A stretch of DNA of 64,000 bases from Granulosicoccus sp036478565 (GTDB lineage Bacteria > Pseudomonadota > Gammaproteobacteria > Granulosicoccales > Granulosicoccaceae): positions 2,666,001 through 2,730,000 of the forward strand of contig OZ245050.1 in the NCBI GenBank assembly GCA_965224525.1, read 5' to 3'. The notes below the pieces were generated by a model. It ran no database searches. It was not told the DNA's origin and saw nothing but the letters and a program-made list of their open reading frames with translations. Below, one piece after another: positions 34,227 to 42,129 of this stretch. A program made the position numbers and the translations under genes. The stretch's first letter is position 1, and every line of letters starts with the position of its first letter.

Positions 34227-35615
34227 ATGCGTAAATACACCCCAAACAGACGTTCGCTCTACTCGCCCAGTCTAACCCTGGCCATTGGGCTGCTGTTGCC
34301 ACTACTCACCACGGCGGATACAAACACCCCGACCACTGCCTCCAAAGTAGAGATCATTTCCACTGACGGTCTTTATTCGCTCTCTGTCAACGGACAACCC
34401 TTTAACGTCAAGGGCGTCGGTATGGGCTTTGCCAGAGCCAGGGATATCGACTCTCTGGTTGCTGCAGGCGGCAACGCCTTTCGTACCTGGGAGACCGACC
34501 GTCTGGACGAGCAGTTGGCTACAGCTGTTGCCAGTGAACTCATGGTACTGGTTGGTCTTGATGTGAAAAAGGAACTGCAGGGTTTCGACTACAACGATGC
34601 CGCGGCAGTTGCCAGACAGTTCAATAAAGTGACTGCAACCGTCGACAAGTATAAAAACCATCCGAATGTACTTGGCTGGATTATCGTCAATGAGCCCAAT
34701 TTGATGATCGGTAGCGATGGGCAGGCCGCGCCGGTAAATGCAAAGGTCTATAATGCCATAGGCGATATCGTCGAATATATACATAAACACGACAGCAACC
34801 ACCCCGCCACTATCGCCTTTGCCTTCACGGCAAGCCTTGCAGAAGATATTAAAACAGCATTAGCCCGTGCACCGGCTCTGGATTTCATCTCCTTGCAAGC
34901 TTACGGCGCTTTACCGGCAATTCCGGATGTCATCCAGCAACTCTCGCTCGACCGACCATTCATGGTGACCGAATATGGCCCGTTGGGACACTGGGAAATG
35001 CCCTCTACTGACTGGGGCCGTGAAATCGAGGAACCAAGCGGTGTCAAAGCTACCGGCATGGTCGAACGCATGCAGGGCACATTGCTCAACGATGCCAGTG
35101 GCAAACTCATCGGCTCATTTGCTTTCCTGTGGGGCCAGAAACAGGAACGCACACCGACCTGGTACGGCATGTTTGTGGCATCGGGTGAACGAACAGCTAT
35201 GGTCGATGAGCTGACGCGTATCTGGACCGGTGAATACCCGGAAAATCGTGTACCGTCTGCATGGCGTATAACGTTGGACAACAAGCAGCCTACGGACAGT
35301 ATTCGCTTGACACCAGGCCAGCAGGTTACAGTACGTGTCGATGTCGATGACCCGGAGAACGATCCGCTTGATGTGCGTTGGCAGCTAATGACCGAGGTTG
35401 TTACACGCAGCCAGGGTGGGCATATCGAGCTTGAACCGGCCAGTGTGCCGCTGACATTCGAGCCAACCGAGCATGGCAAAGGTTATGTCAGTACTAAAAC
35501 AATTGCTCCTGATGAGCCCGGCGAGTACCGTTTGTTCGCCTATGCAACCGATAACCAGGGTGGTGTTGCGACCGCCAACATTCCATTTCTGCTTGAAGCC
35601 GTAATGGATTGGTAA
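34227..35615 (+). CDS. Secreted clan GH-A glycoside hydrolase
   Basis: 462 residues with a signal peptide (LAIGLLLPLLTTAD). Residues about 40-330 form a TIM barrel: GLYSLSVNGQPFNVKGVGMG, GGNAFRTWETDRLDEQL, the acid/base motif GWIIVNEPN (Glu156) after strand 4 and nucleophile motif FMVTEYGPLG (Glu249) after strand 7, with the spacing expected of clan GH-A. A C-terminal Ig-like domain (about 355-460: TVRVDVDDPENDPLDVRW) follows. It resembles GH2-barrel or glucanosyltransferase-type proteins. A role in beta-glucan processing is inferred from the GH16 genes elsewhere. The next gene is convergent and is a paralogue of the stalk lipoproteins beside the GH16 locus. Confidence 0.82.
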   Translation: MRKYTPNRRSLYSPSLTLAIGLLLPLLTTADTNTPTTASKVEIISTDGLYSLSVNGQPFNVKGVGMGFARARDIDSLVAAGGNAFRTWETDRLDEQLATAVASELMVLVGLDVKKELQGFDYNDAAAVARQFNKVTATVDKYKNHPNVLGWIIVNEPNLMIGSDGQAAPVNAKVYNAIGDIVEYIHKHDSNHPATIAFAFTASLAEDIKTALARAPALDFISLQAYGALPAIPDVIQQLSLDRPFMVTEYGPLGHWEMPSTDWGREIEEPSGVKATGMVERMQGTLLNDASGKLIGSFAFLWGQKQERTPTWYGMFVASGERTAMVDELTRIWTGEYPENRVPSAWRITLDNKQPTDSIRLTPGQQVTVRVDVDDPENDPLDVRWQLMTEVVTRSQGGHIELEPASVPLTFEPTEHGKGYVSTKTIAPDEPGEYRLFAYATDNQGGVATANIPFLLEAVMDW

Positions 35616-35693
35616 CTACCCGAAGCCTCTGTACCACTTTTCTGCGACGATTTTTCGACGCACAAACGACTGACTTACAGAAGTTTCGATCAA

Positions 35694-37079
35694 TCAATCG
35701 CCATGCACCCGGCAATTATCGTTATCTCTTTTCGGAATACAGGGATTATCGTTATCTTTATCGAACTGATTCACAACGCCATCACCGTCAGGATCATCTT
35801 TAATCGACTCTTCCCAGTCAGGCTCGCCATCACCATCCTCATCAGGAGCAGGATCTAGTAAATAGCCTTCAGCGACATCCAGGATTTTATCGCCGTCCGT
35901 ATCCCGGCTCAGAAGCAAACAAACCTCTACCCGTTTGTCAGGCGCGCAACTATCGGTTTCATTCGTATCTTCATGTGCGAAAAAGCCATCCTCGTCCTCA
36001 TCAACAACGTTGGACTCCAGATAGTCCGGAAGAGAGTCCCTGTCGTCATTTTCGAATTCACCCTCTACGCTGTCGTAAATCCCGTCGTTATCAGAATCAT
36101 AATCACAACCAGGCTCAAAATTTGAAATGGCGCAAGCAGTGGCAGCATCAGGTTCATTGCCTGGCTCATCTGGCTCATCTGGCTCATTGCCTGTTTCTTC
36201 GGGGCCCGAAGCAGCGACAAATTCCTCGGCATTTGAAGCTCCGTCATTATTGTTATTAAAGTCTTCTGTGTTGTAGGCTTCGGCTGCGATTGTAATAGCC
36301 CCGCCGCTACCGGCACTTTCACTTCCCTGAAAGGCTGCTAGCTGGGTGTCACGTAGGTCCGACGTATAAAATGCAACGCTAACAAACGTGCTATTGCCTG
36401 CCGATACCGACGCACCAGCTAACCAACCATTGCCGTTTCGAGTAACCGTCACTGGCTCTTCATTTACACTCGCCTCGACATACAAAGAATCAATTGAGGA
36501 TTGGCTGGCGTGCTCAAGTGCTTGCGGCAGCTCAAAACTCAATGCCAATGCCACATCGTTCAGCACCTGAACTGGGTCGGTACTATCCCGTGGATCAGTT
36601 TCAGCATTAAACTCGTCAATATTAAAACGACCATCACCGTCCTGGTCCATGCTGGTATTAAACTCTGATGAGTCAAAACTGATTGTTGCACCATCGCTTG
36701 AAACCGACACCTGTTTAGTCGCTTTGGCGACTTCCAGCTCTTGCACTATCCATATCACTTCCACAGAAATCGTACTACCAGGCTGTACCATAGTGGTCGC
36801 AGCCCATTGCTCGTCCGACTCGCGTGTCGCCGAAATTTCCTGTCCATTGATCCGCACAATCAGGTGCAACTGATTCGGGTCCAGCGCCCGTAAGGCCAAC
36901 ACCGGAGTGGGGGGCGAAAAACTCATATTTGTTGCGCCGCCAGGCTGTGTCGTTAGCAAGGCAGAATCATCAACGCCACACGCCAGCAAAGTGAGTGAAG
37001 CAAATACAATCAACCAGAGTCTGCTGCAACTTTTACTGACCTGGCTCTGTCGTTGATCTGACTCTATCCGACACAACAT
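35694..37079 (-). CDS. Lipoprotein of the TSP3-stalk surface family (third paralogue)
   Basis: 461 residues from the ATG at 37079, which has a strong RBS (GGGAAGGAATAAA) and places lipobox LTLLAC about 35 residues in; the open frame to 37175 is not needed. The head is homologous to those of the lipoproteins at 8569 and 11140: LRALDPNQLHLIVRINGQE matches their LRENLRLTVTVGDRE, and DFNNNNDGASNAEEF matches DFNDDGDLLNNVEEF. The tail has a short EPDEPDEPGNEPD linker and Asp-rich Ca-binding loops (DSDNDGIYD, DTDGDKILD, DEDGDGEPD, DPDGDGVVN). It faces the GH-A glycosidase gene. Surface location is inferred. Confidence 0.82.
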   Translation of the reverse strand: MLCRIESDQRQSQVSKSCSRLWLIVFASLTLLACGVDDSALLTTQPGGATNMSFSPPTPVLALRALDPNQLHLIVRINGQEISATRESDEQWAATTMVQPGSTISVEVIWIVQELEVAKATKQVSVSSDGATISFDSSEFNTSMDQDGDGRFNIDEFNAETDPRDSTDPVQVLNDVALALSFELPQALEHASQSSIDSLYVEASVNEEPVTVTRNGNGWLAGASVSAGNSTFVSVAFYTSDLRDTQLAAFQGSESAGSGGAITIAAEAYNTEDFNNNNDGASNAEEFVAASGPEETGNEPDEPDEPGNEPDAATACAISNFEPGCDYDSDNDGIYDSVEGEFENDDRDSLPDYLESNVVDEDEDGFFAHEDTNETDSCAPDKRVEVCLLLSRDTDGDKILDVAEGYLLDPAPDEDGDGEPDWEESIKDDPDGDGVVNQFDKDNDNPCIPKRDNDNCRVHGD

Positions 37080-37335
37080 TTTATTCCTTCCCTGTATTTC
37101 TGGAAACCACCATTCACTTTGCCGGAGTAGCGGGGTGGAGTCAATTATGGGGAGTAAATACGAGGAACAAAGCACTTCTATAAAATACTTATATTCCGAT
37201 GCAAATAATCCGGAAAGCCGGTCTGACCATTTCCATATTGGTCACCAGTCATTTAAAACGGTTAATGTTTAACGTGCTGTGTAACGATACCACGCAACAG
37301 GGAACCTTTGAACTGGTTCACAGAAACAATCAGAC

Positions 37336-37809
37336 CTAACCACGCCGAACAACAAAAAAATCTTGCATAATTTCGGCACATTCAATCGCCAGGACGCCTT
37401 CGCAGATTGCAATATGACGCGTTTGTCTGGGTGTCATGAGTGTTTCCTGCGTACTGACGACCGCGCCTCCACGTGGTTCGCGTGCTCCAAATACAAGCCT
37501 CTGTACACGCGCGTGCAACAGAGCGCCAGCACACATCAAACACGGTTCTATCGTGACGTATAGCGTGGTCTTCTCCAGTCGGTAGTTGCCTATAGACTTT
37601 GCCGCCTGTCGCAGCGCAACAATCTCGGCATGAGCTGAGGGGTCAATATCCGTGCGAGACCGATTATAGCCACGGCCGAGAATTTTTCCGTCTGCCACCA
37701 GCACCGCACCCACCGGCACTTCGCCAATTAATGCAGCAGAGGCAGCCTGCTCAAGCGCGGCGCGCATAAACAGTTCGTCCTGTTCAGCCTGTCGTGGGGA
37801 GACGTTCAT
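37336..37809 (-). CDS. tadA: tRNA-specific adenosine deaminase
   Basis: 157 residues. TadA converts A34 to inosine in tRNA-Arg(ACG). The zinc and catalytic residues are in DPSAHAEIVALRQA (His, Glu) and EPCLMCAGALLHA (two Cys), and FGAREPRGGAV is family-typical. The length matches E. coli TadA. It lies downstream of pnp on the same strand, beyond two hairpins, and so probably has its own promoter in 37869-37948. Confidence 0.95.
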   Translation of the reverse strand: MNVSPRQAEQDELFMRAALEQAASAALIGEVPVGAVLVADGKILGRGYNRSRTDIDPSAHAEIVALRQAAKSIGNYRLEKTTLYVTIEPCLMCAGALLHARVQRLVFGAREPRGGAVVSTQETLMTPRQTRHIAICEGVLAIECAEIMQDFFVVRRG

Positions 37810-37850
37810 GTTAGTAGTGCTGTCACCTAGCAGTGCCGCGATAGGCCATA

Positions 37851-37868
37851 AAAACTCCGCGGAGTTTT
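37851..37868. terminator. Palindromic hairpin with flanking A/T runs
   Basis: AAAACTCC-GC-GGAGTTTT is a perfect 18-base palindrome followed by more T on the plus strand and preceded by A on the minus-strand exit. It could terminate in either direction. It sits between the pnp terminator and tadA, so it may act as a back-up terminator or lie in the tadA leader. Confidence 0.55.
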
Positions 37869-37948
37869 TTCTTGTACTTTATTGCAGAATTATGACATTG
37901 GGAGCTTGAGACAATCTGGCACTGTCGAATAAGCTGACAGATCCGGCA

Positions 37949-37978
37949 TAAAAAAGGGGAGCTGCAATGCTCCCCTTT
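37949..37978 (-). terminator. Rho-independent terminator of pnp
   Basis: Read on the minus strand, AAAGGGGAGC, a six-base loop and GCTCCCCTTT are followed directly by further T (T-run of at least six). The stem is 10 bp and GC-rich in the middle. It begins 28 bases after the pnp stop. Confidence 0.88.
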
Positions 37979-38005
37979 CAGATATACAAACACAGTGCCG
38001 GTTGA

Positions 38006-40111
38006 TCAGCCGGAAACAGCCTCACCCTCTTCAACTGCTTTCATACTGAGGCGAATTCGACCCTGTTTGTCCACTTCAAGAACCTTGACCTTGACTACCT
38101 GCCCCTCGGACAGTTCATCAGCCACATTCTGAACACGCTGCTCGGAGATTTGCGAGATATGCACCAGTCCATCCTTGCCGGGCAGGATGTTGACGAATGC
38201 GCCGAAGTCCATGATCTTCTGCACCTTGCCCTCGTAAATGGTGCCCACTTCAATATCAGCAGTAATCAATTCGATGCGACGTTTGGCTTCTTCACCCGCC
38301 AGACGGTCACTGGATGCAATTTTGATTAGTCCATCATCGCCAATATCTATGGTTGCACCAGTCTCCTCGGTCAAAGCGCGGATAACAGCGCCACCTTTTC
38401 CGATAACCGCTGCGATTTTTTCCGGGTTGATTTTTATCGTAATAAAACGCGGCGCGTGCTCCGACAGGTCACTGCGTGGCTCTGCCAATACCTTACCCAT
38501 CTCATCGAGTATATGGATACGACCTGCCTTCGCCTGTTCCAGTGCTGTCTCCATGATCTCACGCGTGATGCCCTGAATCTTGATATCCATCTGCAAAGCA
38601 GTAATACCATCAGAGGAACCCGCTACCTTGAAGTCCATGTCGCCCAGGTGATCCTCGTCACCGAGAATGTCGGTCAGTACGGCGTGACCATCTTCTTCCT
38701 TAATCAGACCCATGGCAATACCGGCAACCGGCTTTTTCAGCGGTACGCCAGCATCCATCAGCGCCAGGCTGGTACCACAAACAGAGGCCATGGAGCTGGA
38801 CCCGTTGGATTCCGTAATTTCCGACACAACACGAATGGTGTAGGGGAAATCCTCATCAGATGGCATGACCGCCTGTACACCACGTTTGGCCAGCTTTCCA
38901 TGACCGATTTCGCGGCGCTTGGGTGAGCCTACGAATCCGGTTTCACCCACACTGTATGGAGGGAAGTTGTAGTGCAGCATGAAGGCCATGCGTGCTTCAC
39001 CCGACAAGGCATCAATGATTTGCGCATCACGGGTAGTACCGAGCGTGGCCGTCACGATGGCCTGTGTTTCACCACGGGTGAAAACCGCCGAGCCGTGGGT
39101 TCGTGGCAGCACACCGGTATGCACGGTAATCGCACGAACCGTATCGGTCTTGCGCCCGTCAATGCGTGGCTCACCGTCGATGATGCGGCGTCGTACAATG
39201 GATTTTTCCAGTTTACTGAAAGCGCCCTTGACGTCGTCTTTCGACCAACCATCACTACCTTCAGCCGCGACCAGCGAATCAACCACCTTGTCCTTGGCTT
39301 GCCCTACCGCTTCCTGGCGAGCCTGCTTGTCCGCAACCTGATAGGCCGCTGTCAGATCACTACGACTGGTTTCATCTACCTTTTGCGCCAGTGAAGTATC
39401 TTCCGCCGGTGCTGCCCAGTTCCAGGACTCGGCATTGACATCCTTTGCCAGCTCCTTGATCGCCTCAATTGCAACCTGTGACTGCTCATGGCCGAACATC
39501 ACCGCATCCAGCATGACTGATTCGGAAAGTTCTTCAGCCTCTGACTCCACCATCAACACCGCGTCATCAGTGCCGGCAACAACCAGATCAAGTTTGGTAT
39601 CGGGCATCTGGGACAAGGTTGGGTTGAGTACGTACTCACCATCGATATAGCCAACGCGCGCAGCCCCTATGGGTCCGGCAAACGGCATACCCGAACAAGC
39701 CAGTGCGGCAGATGCACCAATCAACGCAGGAATGTCGGCAGGAATGTCCGGATCAAGCGACATAACGGTGGCAATAACCTGCACCTCGTTAAGAAAGCCT
39801 TTTGGAAACAACGGACGCAAAGGGCGATCAATCAATCTTGAAGTCAGCGTTTCAGCTTCGCTGGGTCGACCTTCTCGTTTGAAAAATCCGCCGGGGATTT
39901 TACCGGCAGCGTAAGTCTTTTCCTGATAATTGATGGTCAGTGGAAAAAAGTTCTGACCGGGTTTGGCCTCCTTGCGGCCAACCGCCGTAACAAGTACGAC
40001 GGTATCGCCCATGCTGGCAACAATCGCACAACTGGACTGGCGAGCTATTTCGCCTGTTTGCAGCGTTACAGTTTCGCTGCCGTATTGAAAAGTTTTTGAA
40101 TGAATGGTCAA
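38006..40111 (-). CDS. pnp: Polyribonucleotide nucleotidyltransferase
   Basis: 701 residues. PNPase degrades RNA 3-prime to 5-prime by phosphorolysis in the degradosome. Two RNase PH domains are present; the second holds the active-site region (GLIKEEDGHAVLTDILGDEDHLGDMDFKVAG). They are followed by a KH domain (IAAVIGKGGAVIRALTEETGATIDIGDDG) and an S1 domain (VGTIYEGKVQKIMDFGAFVNILPGKDGLVHISQIS). It is last in the rpsO-pnp pair of the rimP cluster. Confidence 0.98.
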   Translation of the reverse strand: MTIHSKTFQYGSETVTLQTGEIARQSSCAIVASMGDTVVLVTAVGRKEAKPGQNFFPLTINYQEKTYAAGKIPGGFFKREGRPSEAETLTSRLIDRPLRPLFPKGFLNEVQVIATVMSLDPDIPADIPALIGASAALACSGMPFAGPIGAARVGYIDGEYVLNPTLSQMPDTKLDLVVAGTDDAVLMVESEAEELSESVMLDAVMFGHEQSQVAIEAIKELAKDVNAESWNWAAPAEDTSLAQKVDETSRSDLTAAYQVADKQARQEAVGQAKDKVVDSLVAAEGSDGWSKDDVKGAFSKLEKSIVRRRIIDGEPRIDGRKTDTVRAITVHTGVLPRTHGSAVFTRGETQAIVTATLGTTRDAQIIDALSGEARMAFMLHYNFPPYSVGETGFVGSPKRREIGHGKLAKRGVQAVMPSDEDFPYTIRVVSEITESNGSSSMASVCGTSLALMDAGVPLKKPVAGIAMGLIKEEDGHAVLTDILGDEDHLGDMDFKVAGSSDGITALQMDIKIQGITREIMETALEQAKAGRIHILDEMGKVLAEPRSDLSEHAPRFITIKINPEKIAAVIGKGGAVIRALTEETGATIDIGDDGLIKIASSDRLAGEEAKRRIELITADIEVGTIYEGKVQKIMDFGAFVNILPGKDGLVHISQISEQRVQNVADELSEGQVVKVKVLEVDKQGRIRLSMKAVEEGEAVSG

Positions 40112-40147
40112 GGGTGACTCCCTGGATGTGAGCGACAGGAAAAGTTC

Positions 40148-40174
40148 TTCGTCAGCTGATGCTGAAACCGAAGC
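40148..40174 (-). promoter_or_regulatory. Stem-loop in the pnp leader
   Basis: CTTCG/CGAAG outer and TCAGC/GCTGA inner stems form a bulged hairpin about 40 bases upstream of the pnp ATG, between rpsO and pnp. In E. coli a leader hairpin cut by RNase III mediates PNPase autoregulation. This element is in the equivalent position; the functional parallel is inference. Confidence 0.45.
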
Positions 40175-40213
40175 GATATATTCCCGATTGGGCCTGTGTT
40201 TGAGTGACTGCGC

Positions 40214-40486
40214 TTAACGACGCAGGCCGAGGCGCTTGATGAGATTCTGGTAGCGGCCGGTATCCTTGCGATGCAGATAATCGAGCAATTTACGGCGCTG
40301 ATTAACCATTCTTAGCAGACCACGACGTGAGTGGTGATCGTGCTTGTGTTCTTTGAAGTGTTCAGTCAGATGAGTTATTCGTGCGGACAATAATGCAACC
40401 TGAACTTCTGGTGACCCTGTGTCCGTAGAGTCGGTCTGGTGTTCCTTGACGATTTCCGCCTTTTTTTCTGCGCTTAAGCAAGACAT
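40214..40486 (-). CDS. rpsO: 30S ribosomal protein S15
   Basis: 90 residues, one longer than the usual 89. S15 binds the central domain of 16S rRNA. DTGSPEVQVALLSARITHLTEHFKEHKHDHHSRRGLL and RRKLLDYLHRKD are universal S15 sequences. It follows truB and precedes pnp, the conserved order. Confidence 0.98.
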   Translation of the reverse strand: MSCLSAEKKAEIVKEHQTDSTDTGSPEVQVALLSARITHLTEHFKEHKHDHHSRRGLLRMVNQRRKLLDYLHRKDTGRYQNLIKRLGLRR

Positions 40487-40641
40487 TTCAAAACAATCTC
40501 CGGGAGTGGTGCTGTGGTTTATGTGAACTCGCGATTATACCAGTTCAAACACCTGACTTGTTAGCTCCGATGTTGTCTGAGCCTGGCTGTGAAGCCTGTC
40601 TGACAGCGTTGCACCAGGTCCCTCCCCAAATTACAGGCTTA

Positions 40642-41655
40642 TTACCACTGAATGACCCGGGACGGTGTCACCAGATTGCTGCCATCAGTCTGCTTGCCAA
40701 GCCCCGCCAAGCGCCCATCCGGGCCGTAAACTCGAATAACACTGGCTGCTGCCAACGCTGTTAGTGGTTCGATTGCAGCTTGTTCATGCCGTCGTGCGTC
40801 GCCATTGCTGGCCCTTTCTGACTGTGCCGCTACTGCGCTTTCCACCGGTGTAATCTCAGCGGATTGCCCTCGGCCAAATGCCTCCAGGCCAACGGTATCA
40901 ATGTCAACCCTCGCCAGGTGATGCAACCCGGCATCCAGCGGCAGCAGGCAGCGATCAAGTCCGGCTATTCCATCGATAGCCAGCACCGCTTCAAGGGCTT
41001 CCCGGGTATGCAAGGTACCCAGCTGAAACGGGCTAACAAACGTGCGTCGCAAGGCTGCTACGTGTGCGCCACAGCCCAGCTTTTCACCGATATCTGTCGC
41101 CAGTGATCGAATATAGGTGCCTTTCGAGCAACACACGGCAAGCCGTATCTGCACACCCTCTACTTGCAGCACATCGATTTTCATGATGTTGACCGGCCGG
41201 GGCTTGCGCTCAACAACCTTGCCCTCTCTGGCCAGCTTGTACAGCCGCTGCCCATTAACCTTGATGGCAGATACCATCGGCGGAATCTGTAACTGCTCTC
41301 CGGTGAATTGCAGACACACGGCTTCAATCTGCTGCCTATCCAATCCCGCTGGCACAGGCCGACGTTCTAGTGCGACACCGTCAGCATCGGCCGAATCAGT
41401 AGTAATTCCCAGCGTTATCGTGGTCTCGTAACCCTTGTCCGCATCCAGTAACAGCGACCCAAATTTGGTGGCCTCGCCGAAACAAATAGGCAACATACCG
41501 GTGGCCAGCGGGTCGAGACTGCCGGTATGGCCAGCCTTCTGCGCATCAAACAGGCGTTTAACCTGCTGCAGTGCACGATTGGAACTGCCGCCTGCTGGTT
41601 TGTCGAGCAGAAGAATGCCATGCAGACGTCTGCCTTTGCGGTTTCGTCGGCCCAC
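40642..41655 (-). CDS. truB: tRNA pseudouridine(55) synthase
   Basis: 337 residues, somewhat longer than the E. coli enzyme (about 314) because of a Ser/Ala/Glu-rich insertion near residues 265-300. TruB isomerises U55 of the T-loop. The catalytic Asp lies in AGHTGSLDPLATGMLPIC, with KGTYIRSLATDIGEKLG and a C-terminal PUA-like segment. It starts six bases after rbfA. Confidence 0.96.
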   Translation of the reverse strand: MGRRNRKGRRLHGILLLDKPAGGSSNRALQQVKRLFDAQKAGHTGSLDPLATGMLPICFGEATKFGSLLLDADKGYETTITLGITTDSADADGVALERRPVPAGLDRQQIEAVCLQFTGEQLQIPPMVSAIKVNGQRLYKLAREGKVVERKPRPVNIMKIDVLQVEGVQIRLAVCCSKGTYIRSLATDIGEKLGCGAHVAALRRTFVSPFQLGTLHTREALEAVLAIDGIAGLDRCLLPLDAGLHHLARVDIDTVGLEAFGRGQSAEITPVESAVAAQSERASNGDARRHEQAAIEPLTALAAASVIRVYGPDGRLAGLGKQTDGSNLVTPSRVIQW

Positions 41656-41661
41656 GATGAA

Positions 41662-42129
41662 TCAATCGTCTTTAGAAGAGTCTGCTGCCGGTGCAGTAAA
41701 TCCGTCATTCGCCTTTTCAACGTTACTGTCATCAGCGGTCGTATTGGTCGCAACCGCCTCATCAATCAGTGCAGACATGCGCGCACCTCGCTCTGAAGAG
41801 TCGTCGTAATAGAAGCGTAGCTGTGGCACTGAACGAGTACTCATCTGCCGAGCCAGTTGCCGTCGTAAAAAACCTGATGCGCGTGTTAACGCATCCTGCG
41901 TTTCCCGACGTTCCTCAGCATCAAATAACGTGTAATAGATACGCGCATGTGACAAATCACTCGACACCTCCACGGATGCGATTGTCATCATCGGTGACAG
42001 TCGCGGGTCCTTGATTTCGGTGCGAATCAGCTGCGACAGTTCACGTTGAATGAAGTCAGCAACACGATGGCTGCGTGGCCATTGGCTGCCTGCATTGCCA
42101 TCAGGCTGTCCGTCGATGCTCGCCATCAA
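41662..42129 (-). CDS. rbfA: Ribosome-binding factor A
   Basis: 155 residues. RbfA helps 30S maturation and cold adaptation by acting on the 5-prime end of 16S rRNA. The single KH-like domain (RVADFIQRELSQLIRTEIKDPRLSPMMTIASVEVSSDLSHARIYYTL) is canonical. The last ~30 residues are an acidic, disordered tail. It overlaps infB by four bases (ATGA). Confidence 0.96.
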   Translation of the reverse strand: MMASIDGQPDGNAGSQWPRSHRVADFIQRELSQLIRTEIKDPRLSPMMTIASVEVSSDLSHARIYYTLFDAEERRETQDALTRASGFLRRQLARQMSTRSVPQLRFYYDDSSERGARMSALIDEAVATNTTADDSNVEKANDGFTAPAADSSKDD

